NCBI GenBank assembly: GCA_964489645.1
Contig: CAZAZT010000004.1
Coordinates: forward strand, 4,185-68,184
Reading direction: 5' to 3'
DNA from: JBEEPE01 sp964489645
GTDB taxonomy: Bacteria; Verrucomicrobiota; Verrucomicrobiia; Chthoniobacterales; Chthoniobacteraceae
DNA: 64,000 nucleotides
This document shows positions 36,217 to 45,004 of the stretch, piece by piece. How positions within the stretch are numbered: the stretch's first letter is position 1; each line of letters opens with the position of its first letter. The notes beneath the pieces were generated by a model. The model was not told the DNA's origin. It saw only the letters and a program-made list of their open reading frames with translations, and made no database searches. The position numbers and the translations under genes were made by a program.

Positions 36217-37420
36217 GGATAAAATTGTTGTCGGGCTAGAGATCGGGACCCGGAAGATTGTTGCGGTGGTTGGCGAGGTGTCGGCGGAGAACGGGACGAT
36301 GAATGTGGTTGGCGTGGGACGGATGCCTTCATGCGGAGTGCGGAAAGGGGAGATCGTGGATTTCACCAATGCCGCGCGGTGTGTTCGGGACGCATTGCTT
36401 CAGGCTGAGGAGAACACGGGAGTTGGCATCGGCAGCGTGGTTCTGTCGATTTCCGGAGGACACATCGGCTCTCAGATCATCAAGGGCATTCGCAACTTGG
36501 AGGAGGGAGTTGTGACCCATGAGGATCTGTTGGCGGTCGAGCAGGCCGCGCATGATTCCTCGACCTTCCCGCAAGGGGAAACGCCGATTGCGTTATTGCC
36601 GAGGGCATTGCGGATTGATGGGAACACCGAGACGTTGGATCCGGTGGGGCTCATGGCGAACAGTCTTGAGGGGGAGTATCATGTGATCACCGCGAACGAG
36701 TTGCGGATGGGTAACTCGAGCCGTGTTTTGGACAGTCTCGAGATCATGGTTGATGCGATGACGTTTGGTGGCCTTGCCTCCATGCAGGTCGTGATGGATG
36801 ACGAGCAGCGATCGGCTGGCGGATTGGTTGTCGATATCGGCGGAGGGACGATGGATTACGTGGCGTACTGCCATGGTTGGATCGGCGCATCGGGTTGCAT
36901 CCCTGTGGCGGGCGACCACATCACGAACGACATTTCGATGGGATTCAAGATTCCTATGCACACGGCGGAGCGCCTCAAACTGGAGCACGGCTCGGCTTTG
37001 ATCGGGGATGGGAAAAGGAATGAGATCATCCGCTTGAACTCGGATGAAGGAACGTTCAGTGGGAAGCCCATCGAGCGGGATATCTTGTTGGAGATCATCA
37101 ACGCGCGCGTCTCGGAAATGTTCCAAGTGTTGAAGGGGCGACTCGATAAAGCGCGGGTGATCCCCTACTTGGGCTCGGGCGTGGTCCTGACGGGGGGGAC
37201 CAGTCTGCTTCCAGGGATCGACAAAGTTGCTGAGGAAATCCTGGGGGTGTCGGTACGTACGTGGAGTCCGCCGGGCACGCGGCCATCTCAGAGTTTTGAG
37301 GATCCGACCTTGTCGACGGGGATCGGGTTGATCAAGTGGTCCACCATGATCCAGTCTCCAACGGATGACGGGGTGGTGAACAAGGTTTGGAAGACGTTGA
37401 AGGGTTTGTTCGGACGCTGA
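36209..37420 (+). CDS. ftsA: Cell division actin homologue FtsA
   Basis: 403 residues from the ATG at 36209 (MAKDKIVVGLEIGTRKIVAV); the frame is open upstream to 36125 but that part overlaps ftsQ and lacks conservation. Actin-fold ATP motifs are LEIGTRKIVAV (phosphate 1), GGLVVDIGGGTMDY (phosphate 2) and YLGSGVVLTGGTSLLPGI (adenosine). The 1C subdomain lies around EGEYHVITANELRMG. The C-terminal amphipathic helix VVNKVWKTLKGLFGR is the membrane-targeting sequence that anchors FtsZ filaments. An 8-bp overlap with ftsQ and 13 bp to ftsZ point to one transcript. Confidence 0.97.
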   Translation: MAKDKIVVGLEIGTRKIVAVVGEVSAENGTMNVVGVGRMPSCGVRKGEIVDFTNAARCVRDALLQAEENTGVGIGSVVLSISGGHIGSQIIKGIRNLEEGVVTHEDLLAVEQAAHDSSTFPQGETPIALLPRALRIDGNTETLDPVGLMANSLEGEYHVITANELRMGNSSRVLDSLEIMVDAMTFGGLASMQVVMDDEQRSAGGLVVDIGGGTMDYVAYCHGWIGASGCIPVAGDHITNDISMGFKIPMHTAERLKLEHGSALIGDGKRNEIIRLNSDEGTFSGKPIERDILLEIINARVSEMFQVLKGRLDKARVIPYLGSGVVLTGGTSLLPGIDKVAEEILGVSVRTWSPPGTRPSQSFEDPTLSTGIGLIKWSTMIQSPTDDGVVNKVWKTLKGLFGR

Positions 37421-37433
37421 ACCGGAGGATGAT

Positions 37434-39203
37434 ATGATCGAAATTCGTAGTGGGGATGCGCAGGTTCCAGAGTGGCGCACGACGTTGGTTGGGATTGGCG
37501 GGGCCGGATGCAACATGATGGAGGTGATGGTCCGCGACGCTTCGCTGAATGTCGCATCACTTGCGGTGCACACCGAAACGCGGCGGTTGAGCGGATCCAC
37601 ATCGCCGAACAAGATGGTGATCGGCCAGAACGTCACCCGCGGTTTGGGGGCAGGAGGGGATCCTCTTGTTGGATATCACGCAGCAGAGGAGGGTTCTGGG
37701 AGTTTTCTGGAAGCCGTCAAGGCATCGCGGATGGTTGTCATTTTAGCGGGCCTTGGTGGAGGGACTGGGTCGGGAGTCGTGCCCTATTTCGCAGCGGTTG
37801 CGAGGGCTGCTGGCATCCAAGTGGTCTCTATCGTCACCTTACCATTTGGCTTTGAGGGCGCTCGGCGGAATGACCAGGCGAGACAGGCGCTCGAGGAGCT
37901 TTGCAAACACTCTGACGCAGTCATCTGTTTCGAGAACGATCGGATGCATGAAGTGGTGGGAACTGGGGTGGTGGTGGATATGGCTTTCCAGCAACTGAAC
38001 CGGATCATCGCGGAAACGGTGAAAGCTCTGGTCGGGATCACGCAAAGGCGCGGGATCTTGCATGTCGGGATTGACGAGTTGAGTGCAACCGTTGCGGGGC
38101 CTGGAACGACGGCGTTGTTCGGACATGCGGTGGCCGATGGAGATGGGCGCGCGAAATCTGTGGTGGAAAACGCTTTGCGCTCGCCCCTGATGCAGGGGGG
38201 GCACGATCTGCGAGATGCGGTCCGAGTGTTCGCGCACGTCGTGGCTGGACCTGACCTTCGCTGGGAGGAAGCGCAAACGGTGATGTCGGAGGTACGCGCT
38301 CGGGTGCCAGCGAAGATCGAGACATTTTTTGGATTGGCCGTGGATGGAGCCATGGCGGGGCGCGTTGGATTGACCCTGATTGCAGGGGTTGCCGCGGGCA
38401 CCCCACGACGCGAGCGGCGCAAGGAAGCAGAGGTTGCTGCGGAGGCAGCCAAGGGACGGCGCGCATTGGCTGGCGAACAGGATTTGCCGTTCGACGAAAA
38501 GGAAACGGAAGGATCCAAAGTGGTATCCGAGGAGAGACGAGCCCCTGTTGGAGAACCGGTTGTAGGGGTCCTCGGATCTGCAGCGGAACGCATTGCGTCC
38601 CACTGGCGCAAAGGGGAGGTCTCGGGAGGGCTTGTGAACGCGCCGGCGGCATCGGCGGTGCCGATGGAGCAAGAGGAGGAGCGACCCGCTGCGGCGAGCG
38701 TGGCCCCTAGTTTTGCGACTCCGCCTGCAGTCAATTCTTCCGCCCCCTCGACGCCCAGCGCGCCGGGTGGGACGGCAACTCCGTCGAACGGGCCTGCATT
38801 CGTGACAAAGCCCGCAAAAACGTGGTCGGCGTATCTTGCCGAGGCGACGGCGGATGCAGCCCCAGCGCCGACGCGCAAAGTAGAAGCGCTGGCGGCTCCA
38901 TCATCTTTTGCGGAATCGAATCCGCGACAGGAGGAAGCCCCGCGTCGGCAGCCTCCTGTGGACCCTCCTGCCACGCGACCCAACGTGCCGCCATCTGCAT
39001 CGACACAGGTGCCTCAGACGGGAAGCTCCGGGATACCGCAAAGGCGGGCTCCCCTGCGTCCCGGTGCTACCGCTGGAGAGCCGGAACAGATGCAGTTCGA
39101 GCCGGTGCAGCGCGGGCATTTCCAAGAGACGTCGCAGACGGTCATTGATGGGCAGGACCTCGACGTGCCTACGTTTTTGAGGAAGCGTAACGTGGAGAAA
39201 TAG
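37434..39203 (+). CDS. ftsZ: Divergent cell division GTPase FtsZ with altered T7 loop and long linker
   Basis: 589 residues; typical FtsZ is 350-450. The GTPase domain has VGIGGAGCNMMEVM, the tubulin signature GGGTGSG (108-114), VVSIVTLPFGFEGARRNDQA and FENDRMHEVV. Aligning ITQRRGILHVGIDELSATV with E. coli ITRPGLMNVDFADVRTVMS places H, G and E where the T7 loop has Asn207, Asp209 and Asp212. The second domain (SVVENALRSPLM, VFAHVVAGPDLRWEEAQTV) is recognisable. Residues about 325-570 are a disordered Ala/Pro/Ser linker, and the extreme C-terminus DLDVPTFLRKRN is the conserved FtsA-binding peptide. It assembles the Z ring. It is the last dcw gene and starts 13 bp after ftsA, preceded by CGGAGGA. 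Confidence 0.95.
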   Translation: MIEIRSGDAQVPEWRTTLVGIGGAGCNMMEVMVRDASLNVASLAVHTETRRLSGSTSPNKMVIGQNVTRGLGAGGDPLVGYHAAEEGSGSFLEAVKASRMVVILAGLGGGTGSGVVPYFAAVARAAGIQVVSIVTLPFGFEGARRNDQARQALEELCKHSDAVICFENDRMHEVVGTGVVVDMAFQQLNRIIAETVKALVGITQRRGILHVGIDELSATVAGPGTTALFGHAVADGDGRAKSVVENALRSPLMQGGHDLRDAVRVFAHVVAGPDLRWEEAQTVMSEVRARVPAKIETFFGLAVDGAMAGRVGLTLIAGVAAGTPRRERRKEAEVAAEAAKGRRALAGEQDLPFDEKETEGSKVVSEERRAPVGEPVVGVLGSAAERIASHWRKGEVSGGLVNAPAASAVPMEQEEERPAAASVAPSFATPPAVNSSAPSTPSAPGGTATPSNGPAFVTKPAKTWSAYLAEATADAAPAPTRKVEALAAPSSFAESNPRQEEAPRRQPPVDPPATRPNVPPSASTQVPQTGSSGIPQRRAPLRPGATAGEPEQMQFEPVQRGHFQETSQTVIDGQDLDVPTFLRKRNVEK

Positions 39204-39243
39204 AGGCGGATACATCATCGGTGAACCGGCTTTGTCTCTGAGG

Positions 39244-39281
39244 AAGCCGTGCGCGATTTGCAATGCTGCGGACGGCTTTTT
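39244..39281 (+). terminator. Possible rho-independent terminator after ftsZ
   Basis: AAGCCGT (39244-39250) pairs with ACGGCTT (39272-39278) and the sequence continues as a run of five T (39277-39281). The 21-nt loop is long, though it contains minor GC pairing. Position 41 bp after the last dcw gene supports it. Confidence 0.45.
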
Positions 39282-39425
39282 GACTTGGGCGGATGAGATC
39301 TGATTGCGCCGTTGTAGATGTGAGGGGATGACGGTCGCGGAACCGATCGTGCTTGGGTGTGTTTGACCATCCGAATGCGGTCTCCGAGTGAGACCGTTCG
39401 AGATGGAACTCAGACCGCTTCATCT

Positions 39426-42143
39426 ATGGGCCCAAAAGCATCTTTTCGTTCTGCTGGAATTGCAGCAGGTCTCGTCCTTTACGTGGCGTGTCAGGCACAC
39501 GGCATTGCCGCGCCGGAACCGTTGCGCGATGTGCGTGTTCTGTCCGATGAATGGCTGTGTGCGGTGGTGGATCCGACCGCGGAGATCCTGGCTACACGGG
39601 AATCGCGCTTTGCTGCGGAGTTGGAACGGGATCGCGCCGACCATGAGCGTCAACGGGCGGAGGGGAAAAAGGGCTGGTTCTTGGAGAAGTCAAAACACTA
39701 CCGAACCTTGATGGTGCAGGATTCCGTTCATCGCGAACTATTTGCAGCGATCAATCGTCCGGCGTTCTGGAGCATCAATGGGCAGCGTCCGTCGGATGTC
39801 ACGGTGTGGGCTCATTCGGTTGACGGGTTTCCTGCTGATCGCGAAGCGGACGCGCCGGCGTTGGATGCGATGCCGCTGAGCCGGATTGCCGACATGGTTT
39901 ATTTGAGAATGAGCAAGCCTCTCAAGCAGGGGAGTCGGATGGAGGTTCGAGGCTCGGATGGGCGTCAAGGAAGCGTCGAGTTTGACGACATGTCGACGGT
40001 ATGCTGGAGCATCAAGGTGAATCAGGTGGGCTACCGTCCTGGCAGTTCCTCCAATCGCGCCTATCTTGGGATGTGGCTTCCGGGCATCGGCGCGTTGGAT
40101 CTCGCGAAATTCGAGGGAAAGCCGTTTTACGTGAGGCATTTTGAGCAAGGCAGTGGGTGGAAGGACGGTCATGCGGTGGGAGAGCCCGTGCTTAAAGGGA
40201 AAATCGTTCTGAGGAAACGGTTCGGGGAACAGCAAGCCGATCGCGATGGAGGGGGAAATCTCACGGGGGAAGATGTTTACGAAATGGATCTCTCGGCGAT
40301 CAGTGGGGAGGGTCTGTACTGTATCCAGATCCCCGGGCTCGGAAGATCATGGCCGTTCCGTGTGGGGTCGGCAGTGATGGGGGAAGCTTTTTTCACGATG
40401 ATGAAGGGGCTGTTCATCCAGAGGTGCGGGATGCCGCTTCGCATGCCGCACACCTCGTGGGAGCGCGGCGCTTGTCACGAAACCACGTTGCCCGGCCGAT
40501 TCTTGCCGGAGACAGAAGGTTGGTATCGAGGTGCTTATCGGAAGGGGGACAAGCGTTTCGGGATCCGTGATTCGCAAGGTGAGCAGATCAGCGTTTCGAC
40601 GTTCACCTTGGTCGGGAACTCGGATGGCTCTGGAAAGCCCATGCCGGACGTGAAGGGCGGTTGGCATGACGCGGCTGATTTCGACAGGCGGATCCATCAT
40701 TACAATGTCGTTTCGGATCTGTTGGCGGCCTTTGAGGCGAATGGTAAAAATCTTTTGGACAGTCAGTTGAACATTCCTGAATCCGGCAATGGTGTTCCGG
40801 ATATCCTGGATGAGGCGTTGTGGGGCATCGATGTTTGGCGACGCACCCAGACCGCGGAGGGAGCGGTGAGCAGTTGGATCGAACAACGCACGCATCCCGG
40901 CACTGCGGCGACGCTTGAGGCGTCGATCGCGAAGGATCCGCTGCAGATGTTCAGTGCGCTACCGGATCGATGCGGATCGTTCGCGTATGCCGCCGCTGCG
41001 GCTTGGGCGGGACGATTGCTGAAACCGTATGATGGCGGGCGGTCGGCGGAACTGATCGGATCGGCGGAACGCGCCTACGCGTGGGCATCCCAGAGCGGAT
41101 CCGCAATTCGCGACTGGAAGCTTGAGGTCCAGGATGGAGGGCGTGACACGAAGTTGAAGGGAACCGTGCTGAGGTTCGATGAGGACCCTGAGGTCCGACT
41201 GGAAGACAACATTGCGGTGGAGCGCGCTTTCGCCGCGATGAACCTGCTCCATGCCACGGAAAGTTCGCGATATCGAGCGGACTGGGATTCCTTCGAGATA
41301 GGCAAACGGTTTGGTCAGATCGCGCATCGAGTGAATCCCTGTCGGTTGATGCCGCTTTTCCGAAAGGCTTCAACGGATCCCTCGGAGAGCAAGGCGATCT
41401 TGGAGTCGCTGCGTCGTGGGGCCGATGGATTGATCGCAACTCAAGCAGAGCACGCGTATCGGATGCTGTGGCTCGGTCCGAAAGAGGGGTGGTTCCACAC
41501 GCTGGCATGGGGCAACTATCACTCGAAACTTCGGTTGCTGGGTGTGCTTGCATCCGTCACGGGGGAAGCGCGTTATCGTGAAGCGTTGGCGGCAGGAGCG
41601 GACTTCTTCCTTGGATGCAATCCCATGGGCATGTCGCTGGTGTCCGGGCTGGGGTCGGTCTTTCCCGTCGTCTTCCAGCACATCCATTCCCAATCCGACG
41701 GGATTGCAGAACCTACCCCGGGGATTGCCCCGTACTGGTACACCTACGGTGTTTCCATGAACGGATTCCTTTTGGCGGATGCCGGACATGGCAGTGTGAA
41801 GGGATTTTATCAACCCTTTGGACTGGCGCTGGTTCCGGACAAACTTGGACGTGCGAAGCTGCAATCCGATCTCGATCGAGCCGTGAAAGAGGGAGATTGG
41901 GTGAAAGAGGTGGGCAAGCCCGTGAGGGACGTGGTCTGGAAGAACTGGCCGATCTTCCGGCGACACACCACGCATCCCGCTGCTGTGGTTGAGCAGAATG
42001 AGTTCACGGTCGGCGAGACGGTGAGTCCGCTCGCGTTTGCATTCGGCGTGTTGACTGGCGACGGTTGGAGTCCGTCGAAGGAACTCCTAGAGCGTCGGCC
42101 TCGGCTCGATATCAAGGAATTGCCATATTATCCGCAACCATAG
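39426..42143 (+). CDS. Exported glycoside hydrolase family 9-like protein
   Basis: About 905 residues from the ATG at 39426, chosen because it gives a clean signal peptide (AGIAAGLVLYVACQAHGIAA); the frame is open further upstream. A CelD-type N-terminal immunoglobulin-like domain is marked by WSIKVNQVGYRPGSSSNRAY (around residue 195). The GH9 barrel has GGWHDAADF (Asp415/Asp418, the DAGD catalytic-base position reading DAAD), NIPESGNGVPDILDEALWGI, CNPMGMSLVSGLGSV and the C-terminal EQNEFTVGETVSPLAFAFGV with the NE acid (Glu859). GH9 enzymes cleave beta-1,4-glucans and related glycans; the substrate here is unknown. The first about 180 residues are not recognised. Convergent with the leftward cytochrome/propeller gene 18 bp away. 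Confidence 0.85.
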   Translation: MGPKASFRSAGIAAGLVLYVACQAHGIAAPEPLRDVRVLSDEWLCAVVDPTAEILATRESRFAAELERDRADHERQRAEGKKGWFLEKSKHYRTLMVQDSVHRELFAAINRPAFWSINGQRPSDVTVWAHSVDGFPADREADAPALDAMPLSRIADMVYLRMSKPLKQGSRMEVRGSDGRQGSVEFDDMSTVCWSIKVNQVGYRPGSSSNRAYLGMWLPGIGALDLAKFEGKPFYVRHFEQGSGWKDGHAVGEPVLKGKIVLRKRFGEQQADRDGGGNLTGEDVYEMDLSAISGEGLYCIQIPGLGRSWPFRVGSAVMGEAFFTMMKGLFIQRCGMPLRMPHTSWERGACHETTLPGRFLPETEGWYRGAYRKGDKRFGIRDSQGEQISVSTFTLVGNSDGSGKPMPDVKGGWHDAADFDRRIHHYNVVSDLLAAFEANGKNLLDSQLNIPESGNGVPDILDEALWGIDVWRRTQTAEGAVSSWIEQRTHPGTAATLEASIAKDPLQMFSALPDRCGSFAYAAAAAWAGRLLKPYDGGRSAELIGSAERAYAWASQSGSAIRDWKLEVQDGGRDTKLKGTVLRFDEDPEVRLEDNIAVERAFAAMNLLHATESSRYRADWDSFEIGKRFGQIAHRVNPCRLMPLFRKASTDPSESKAILESLRRGADGLIATQAEHAYRMLWLGPKEGWFHTLAWGNYHSKLRLLGVLASVTGEARYREALAAGADFFLGCNPMGMSLVSGLGSVFPVVFQHIHSQSDGIAEPTPGIAPYWYTYGVSMNGFLLADAGHGSVKGFYQPFGLALVPDKLGRAKLQSDLDRAVKEGDWVKEVGKPVRDVVWKNWPIFRRHTTHPAAVVEQNEFTVGETVSPLAFAFGVLTGDGWSPSKELLERRPRLDIKELPYYPQP

Positions 42144-42161
42144 GATGTTGCGGGAATACGG

Positions 42162-44849
42162 TCATCGAGTTGGTATCGATCTAAGGGTGTAGTAGCACTC
42201 CAACTTTTTCCACGCAGCAGCGGGCGCGAACATCTCTTTGGTATCTTCCAACCGCACGTGATAGATGCGGTCGATCCAGCGGCCCTCTTTTCCAAAAGCC
42301 TCCAGATCAAGAGACAATGACTTTCGGTCGGATGAGATCTTGGCGGCGATCGGCTTGATGTCCCGCTTTTCATGCTCGGGAGATCCGTACGGGAGTCCGT
42401 CGGTGTAGTGCCAAGAGGTGACCTTCCAAGCTGCGATGAGATCGGCTTCGGAGGTCGATGGCGCGAGCGGTTGAGTGAGGTGGACGACGAAACCGGTGCT
42501 GCTGGCGTTGATGTGGTGGATGTCGGCTGCAACCGTTTTCCCATCATGGACGATGCGTTGGAGGCGGTCTTGGGATCCGCCTTTCGCTGACCAACCGCGG
42601 CCGGTTTGACCGATGAGAAGGCTGCCATCGGGGAGGAAAACGGGACGCATGATCCCTGACGCGAGGCCGAAGGCGAAAGGCATCACGCTTCCTTGTTCTT
42701 TACCGTCAACGGTTTCGATTGCAACGCGAAGCAGGGTCGAGAGCGTTTGATCCCCGATGAACATCTGACGTTGATAGGTGCCGAACTTTCCGGATGTGAG
42801 ATCCCAGACGGGGTTGCCGGGCGAGTTTGCGAACTTGCCGTGCGGCAACCACACCGCGGCTGCACGGATCTTGTCCTTCCAGTTTTCAAACTTCAGTTCC
42901 GGCGAATCCGGCCGCATCCGTTTTTGGGGAAGGTCCAGTAGCCCGGAGAGGTGACCGTAGAACTTGCCGCTTTCGAGAGGGACGACCTTGGATGAGCCGA
43001 CGTATTCCCCTTGGTTTTCTGCGTACCACAAGCGGCCGTCTGGATCGAAGGCGAGTCCGGCGGGGGATCTGAGTCCGTTCGCGAAGGGTTCGGATTGGCC
43101 GTTCGGCTTCACCTTGATCGCCCAGCCTCTGTATCCGCCCATGGACCCCATGAATGGGCCACCAGCCCGCCATGAGGCTTTATCGTTGCCGCTGTGGGTG
43201 AGATTGAGGGTGATGTAATAGTTGCCCTCTGCATCGCGGACTGGCCCGTGGAGGTACTCGTGATAGTTGGCGTGGAACCCGAAATCGTCGCAGACGGTTT
43301 CAAAGCGATCGGCGCGTCCATCGCCGTTGGTATCTGACAATCGCGTGAGCTGTGGCTTTTGAGTGATGACGATCTTGTCTCCGTGATCGTCTTCGATGGA
43401 GACACCGAGACACTCGTAGGTGCCTTCTGCGAAGAGGGTCCACTGGTTGTTCTTGATGCGCCAAACTCCGGCGGTACGTGTTCCAACGACGATGGTTCCG
43501 TCTTTGGCTACTGCGATGCCTGTGGGTTCGAAGAGTTGGTTCCGGCCGAACAGATCTTTTGGTGATTCCCAGTCCTCGATGGAGTAACCCGCTGGGAGTT
43601 GGGTTTGCACCTTGCCGTCGCTCGCGGGCTTGCGCACGACAGATTGCGGGGTGAGATCCTCGCCACGGGGCAGGATCGGTCGTGCCACAAGGCCTCCGGG
43701 AATCGCCACGGAAAAAGTGGCCTTGATCGAGGTTCCTTGGGGAATGGTCCACACGCCGTTCTGGATTGTGCCGACATCTGCACGCGCGTCGTTGAGACCG
43801 TCCAGATGGACTTGAAAGGTTTGAGCGGATTCGAGAGTGCCCGCGATGATCACACTGAGTCGACCGTCAGGTGTCGTTGCGATCTGTTGCGAGAAGCGGT
43901 TCTTTCCGATGCGGATATGGAAGATGGGGTCACCACTAGACGGATCGAGATGGTGTCCTTCAAAGCGGAAGTTCGCGTGCGCTTTGAGTTGTTCTGCGAA
44001 TGTTCTGTCGTCAGCGAGCCATCGTTCAGTGGCCTTTTCATCGAGCACGTCGGGCTGTTTGAATTCAAGGTCAACCGGCTGGCCATCTGCGTTGAGGGGC
44101 TGAAGCAGCGGAGCATTTTCGTGGATCAATCGGGAAGCGAGGCCACGGTCGGAGCCTGGCTGGCCTCGTCCTTGGCGTTCCTTGGTGAGGTTGAGGAAGC
44201 CTCCGCTCCAGATGTTCCGGACGGAGAGAAATCGCTCATCGAAGGTGAAGTTGATCCCGCTTGGCAGGCCGACGTGGAGTGCCCTTCCGCTTGATCCCAT
44301 GATCGGCGCGCGAACGACGCGAGTCCGTTTGGCGACGGGCTCTTCCCCGGGGATGTCGAGCAGGTTGCGCGGCCTTGATTTGGGATCGACCTTGAGCATC
44401 ACTTTCGCTGGTCCGGCTTCGTTTCCTTCGGCGAGGGTGCGGAGGTAATGCCAGATGTTCTCCACGGCACTTTCGGGAAGCACCTCTTGGGTGAACAGGG
44501 GCATTGCGGGTGGGTAGGGCGTACCCTTGAGCGGGCCGTTCTCCGCGACCGCGAGATGTTCCGAGGCCTTGCGGACGGAATCCGCGTAATAGGCCTTGTC
44601 GGCTTTGACAGATTTACGGGTGTTGGTTGCCGTCTCGAGGATTTCCCGTTGGCGCGGGTTCGAGAGAAAGAGGCCGTGAAGATTGGGGCCTGTGCGGATG
44701 GATGCGTCGTTCTTGTCCACGGCGTGGCAGACGATGCAGCCAAAGATCTCGAAGGCATTTTTGCCTTCGGCGACTGCGTCAATGTCCTGCTGAGCCAAAG
44801 CGGGAACCGTCGTTGCGAGGGCCGAGAGGAGGAGGAGGGGCTTGTTCAT
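42162..44849 (-). CDS. Exported cytochrome c / beta-propeller protein
   Basis: 895 residues with a signal peptide (KPLLLLSALATTVPALAQ). The N-terminal third begins with a class I cytochrome c: FGCIVCHAVDKND (heme CxxCH), GPNLHGLFLSN, and a distal Met in PPAMPLFTQEV. The central part is a beta-sandwich-like segment of unknown type. The C-terminal half is a six-bladed propeller of the glucose/sorbosone-dehydrogenase or PVC DUF7133 type (LFEPTGIAVAKDGTIVVGTR; RLSDTNGDGRADRFETV; GLRSPAGLAFDPDGRLWYAE; FGLASGIMRPVFLPDGSLLI). It could oxidise a sugar and pass electrons to the heme, but no cofactor residues can be confirmed. It is the last gene of a leftward run of six. Confidence 0.82.
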   Translation of the reverse strand: MNKPLLLLSALATTVPALAQQDIDAVAEGKNAFEIFGCIVCHAVDKNDASIRTGPNLHGLFLSNPRQREILETATNTRKSVKADKAYYADSVRKASEHLAVAENGPLKGTPYPPAMPLFTQEVLPESAVENIWHYLRTLAEGNEAGPAKVMLKVDPKSRPRNLLDIPGEEPVAKRTRVVRAPIMGSSGRALHVGLPSGINFTFDERFLSVRNIWSGGFLNLTKERQGRGQPGSDRGLASRLIHENAPLLQPLNADGQPVDLEFKQPDVLDEKATERWLADDRTFAEQLKAHANFRFEGHHLDPSSGDPIFHIRIGKNRFSQQIATTPDGRLSVIIAGTLESAQTFQVHLDGLNDARADVGTIQNGVWTIPQGTSIKATFSVAIPGGLVARPILPRGEDLTPQSVVRKPASDGKVQTQLPAGYSIEDWESPKDLFGRNQLFEPTGIAVAKDGTIVVGTRTAGVWRIKNNQWTLFAEGTYECLGVSIEDDHGDKIVITQKPQLTRLSDTNGDGRADRFETVCDDFGFHANYHEYLHGPVRDAEGNYYITLNLTHSGNDKASWRAGGPFMGSMGGYRGWAIKVKPNGQSEPFANGLRSPAGLAFDPDGRLWYAENQGEYVGSSKVVPLESGKFYGHLSGLLDLPQKRMRPDSPELKFENWKDKIRAAAVWLPHGKFANSPGNPVWDLTSGKFGTYQRQMFIGDQTLSTLLRVAIETVDGKEQGSVMPFAFGLASGIMRPVFLPDGSLLIGQTGRGWSAKGGSQDRLQRIVHDGKTVAADIHHINASSTGFVVHLTQPLAPSTSEADLIAAWKVTSWHYTDGLPYGSPEHEKRDIKPIAAKISSDRKSLSLDLEAFGKEGRWIDRIYHVRLEDTKEMFAPAAAWKKLECYYTLRSIPTR

Positions 44850-45004
44850 GAGGGGTGTTGTGGGTTAATGGAATCGATTTGAGGGGATGAGGGCAAGAGG
44901 CGGTCCGTTCGATGGGAATGGGGGAATGCGACGAGGATTTCGAAATGAGTGGCACTGGGCATCGTGTCATGAGGGTCGTGGAAAGCCTTGGGCCCCGCAC
45001 GGGG

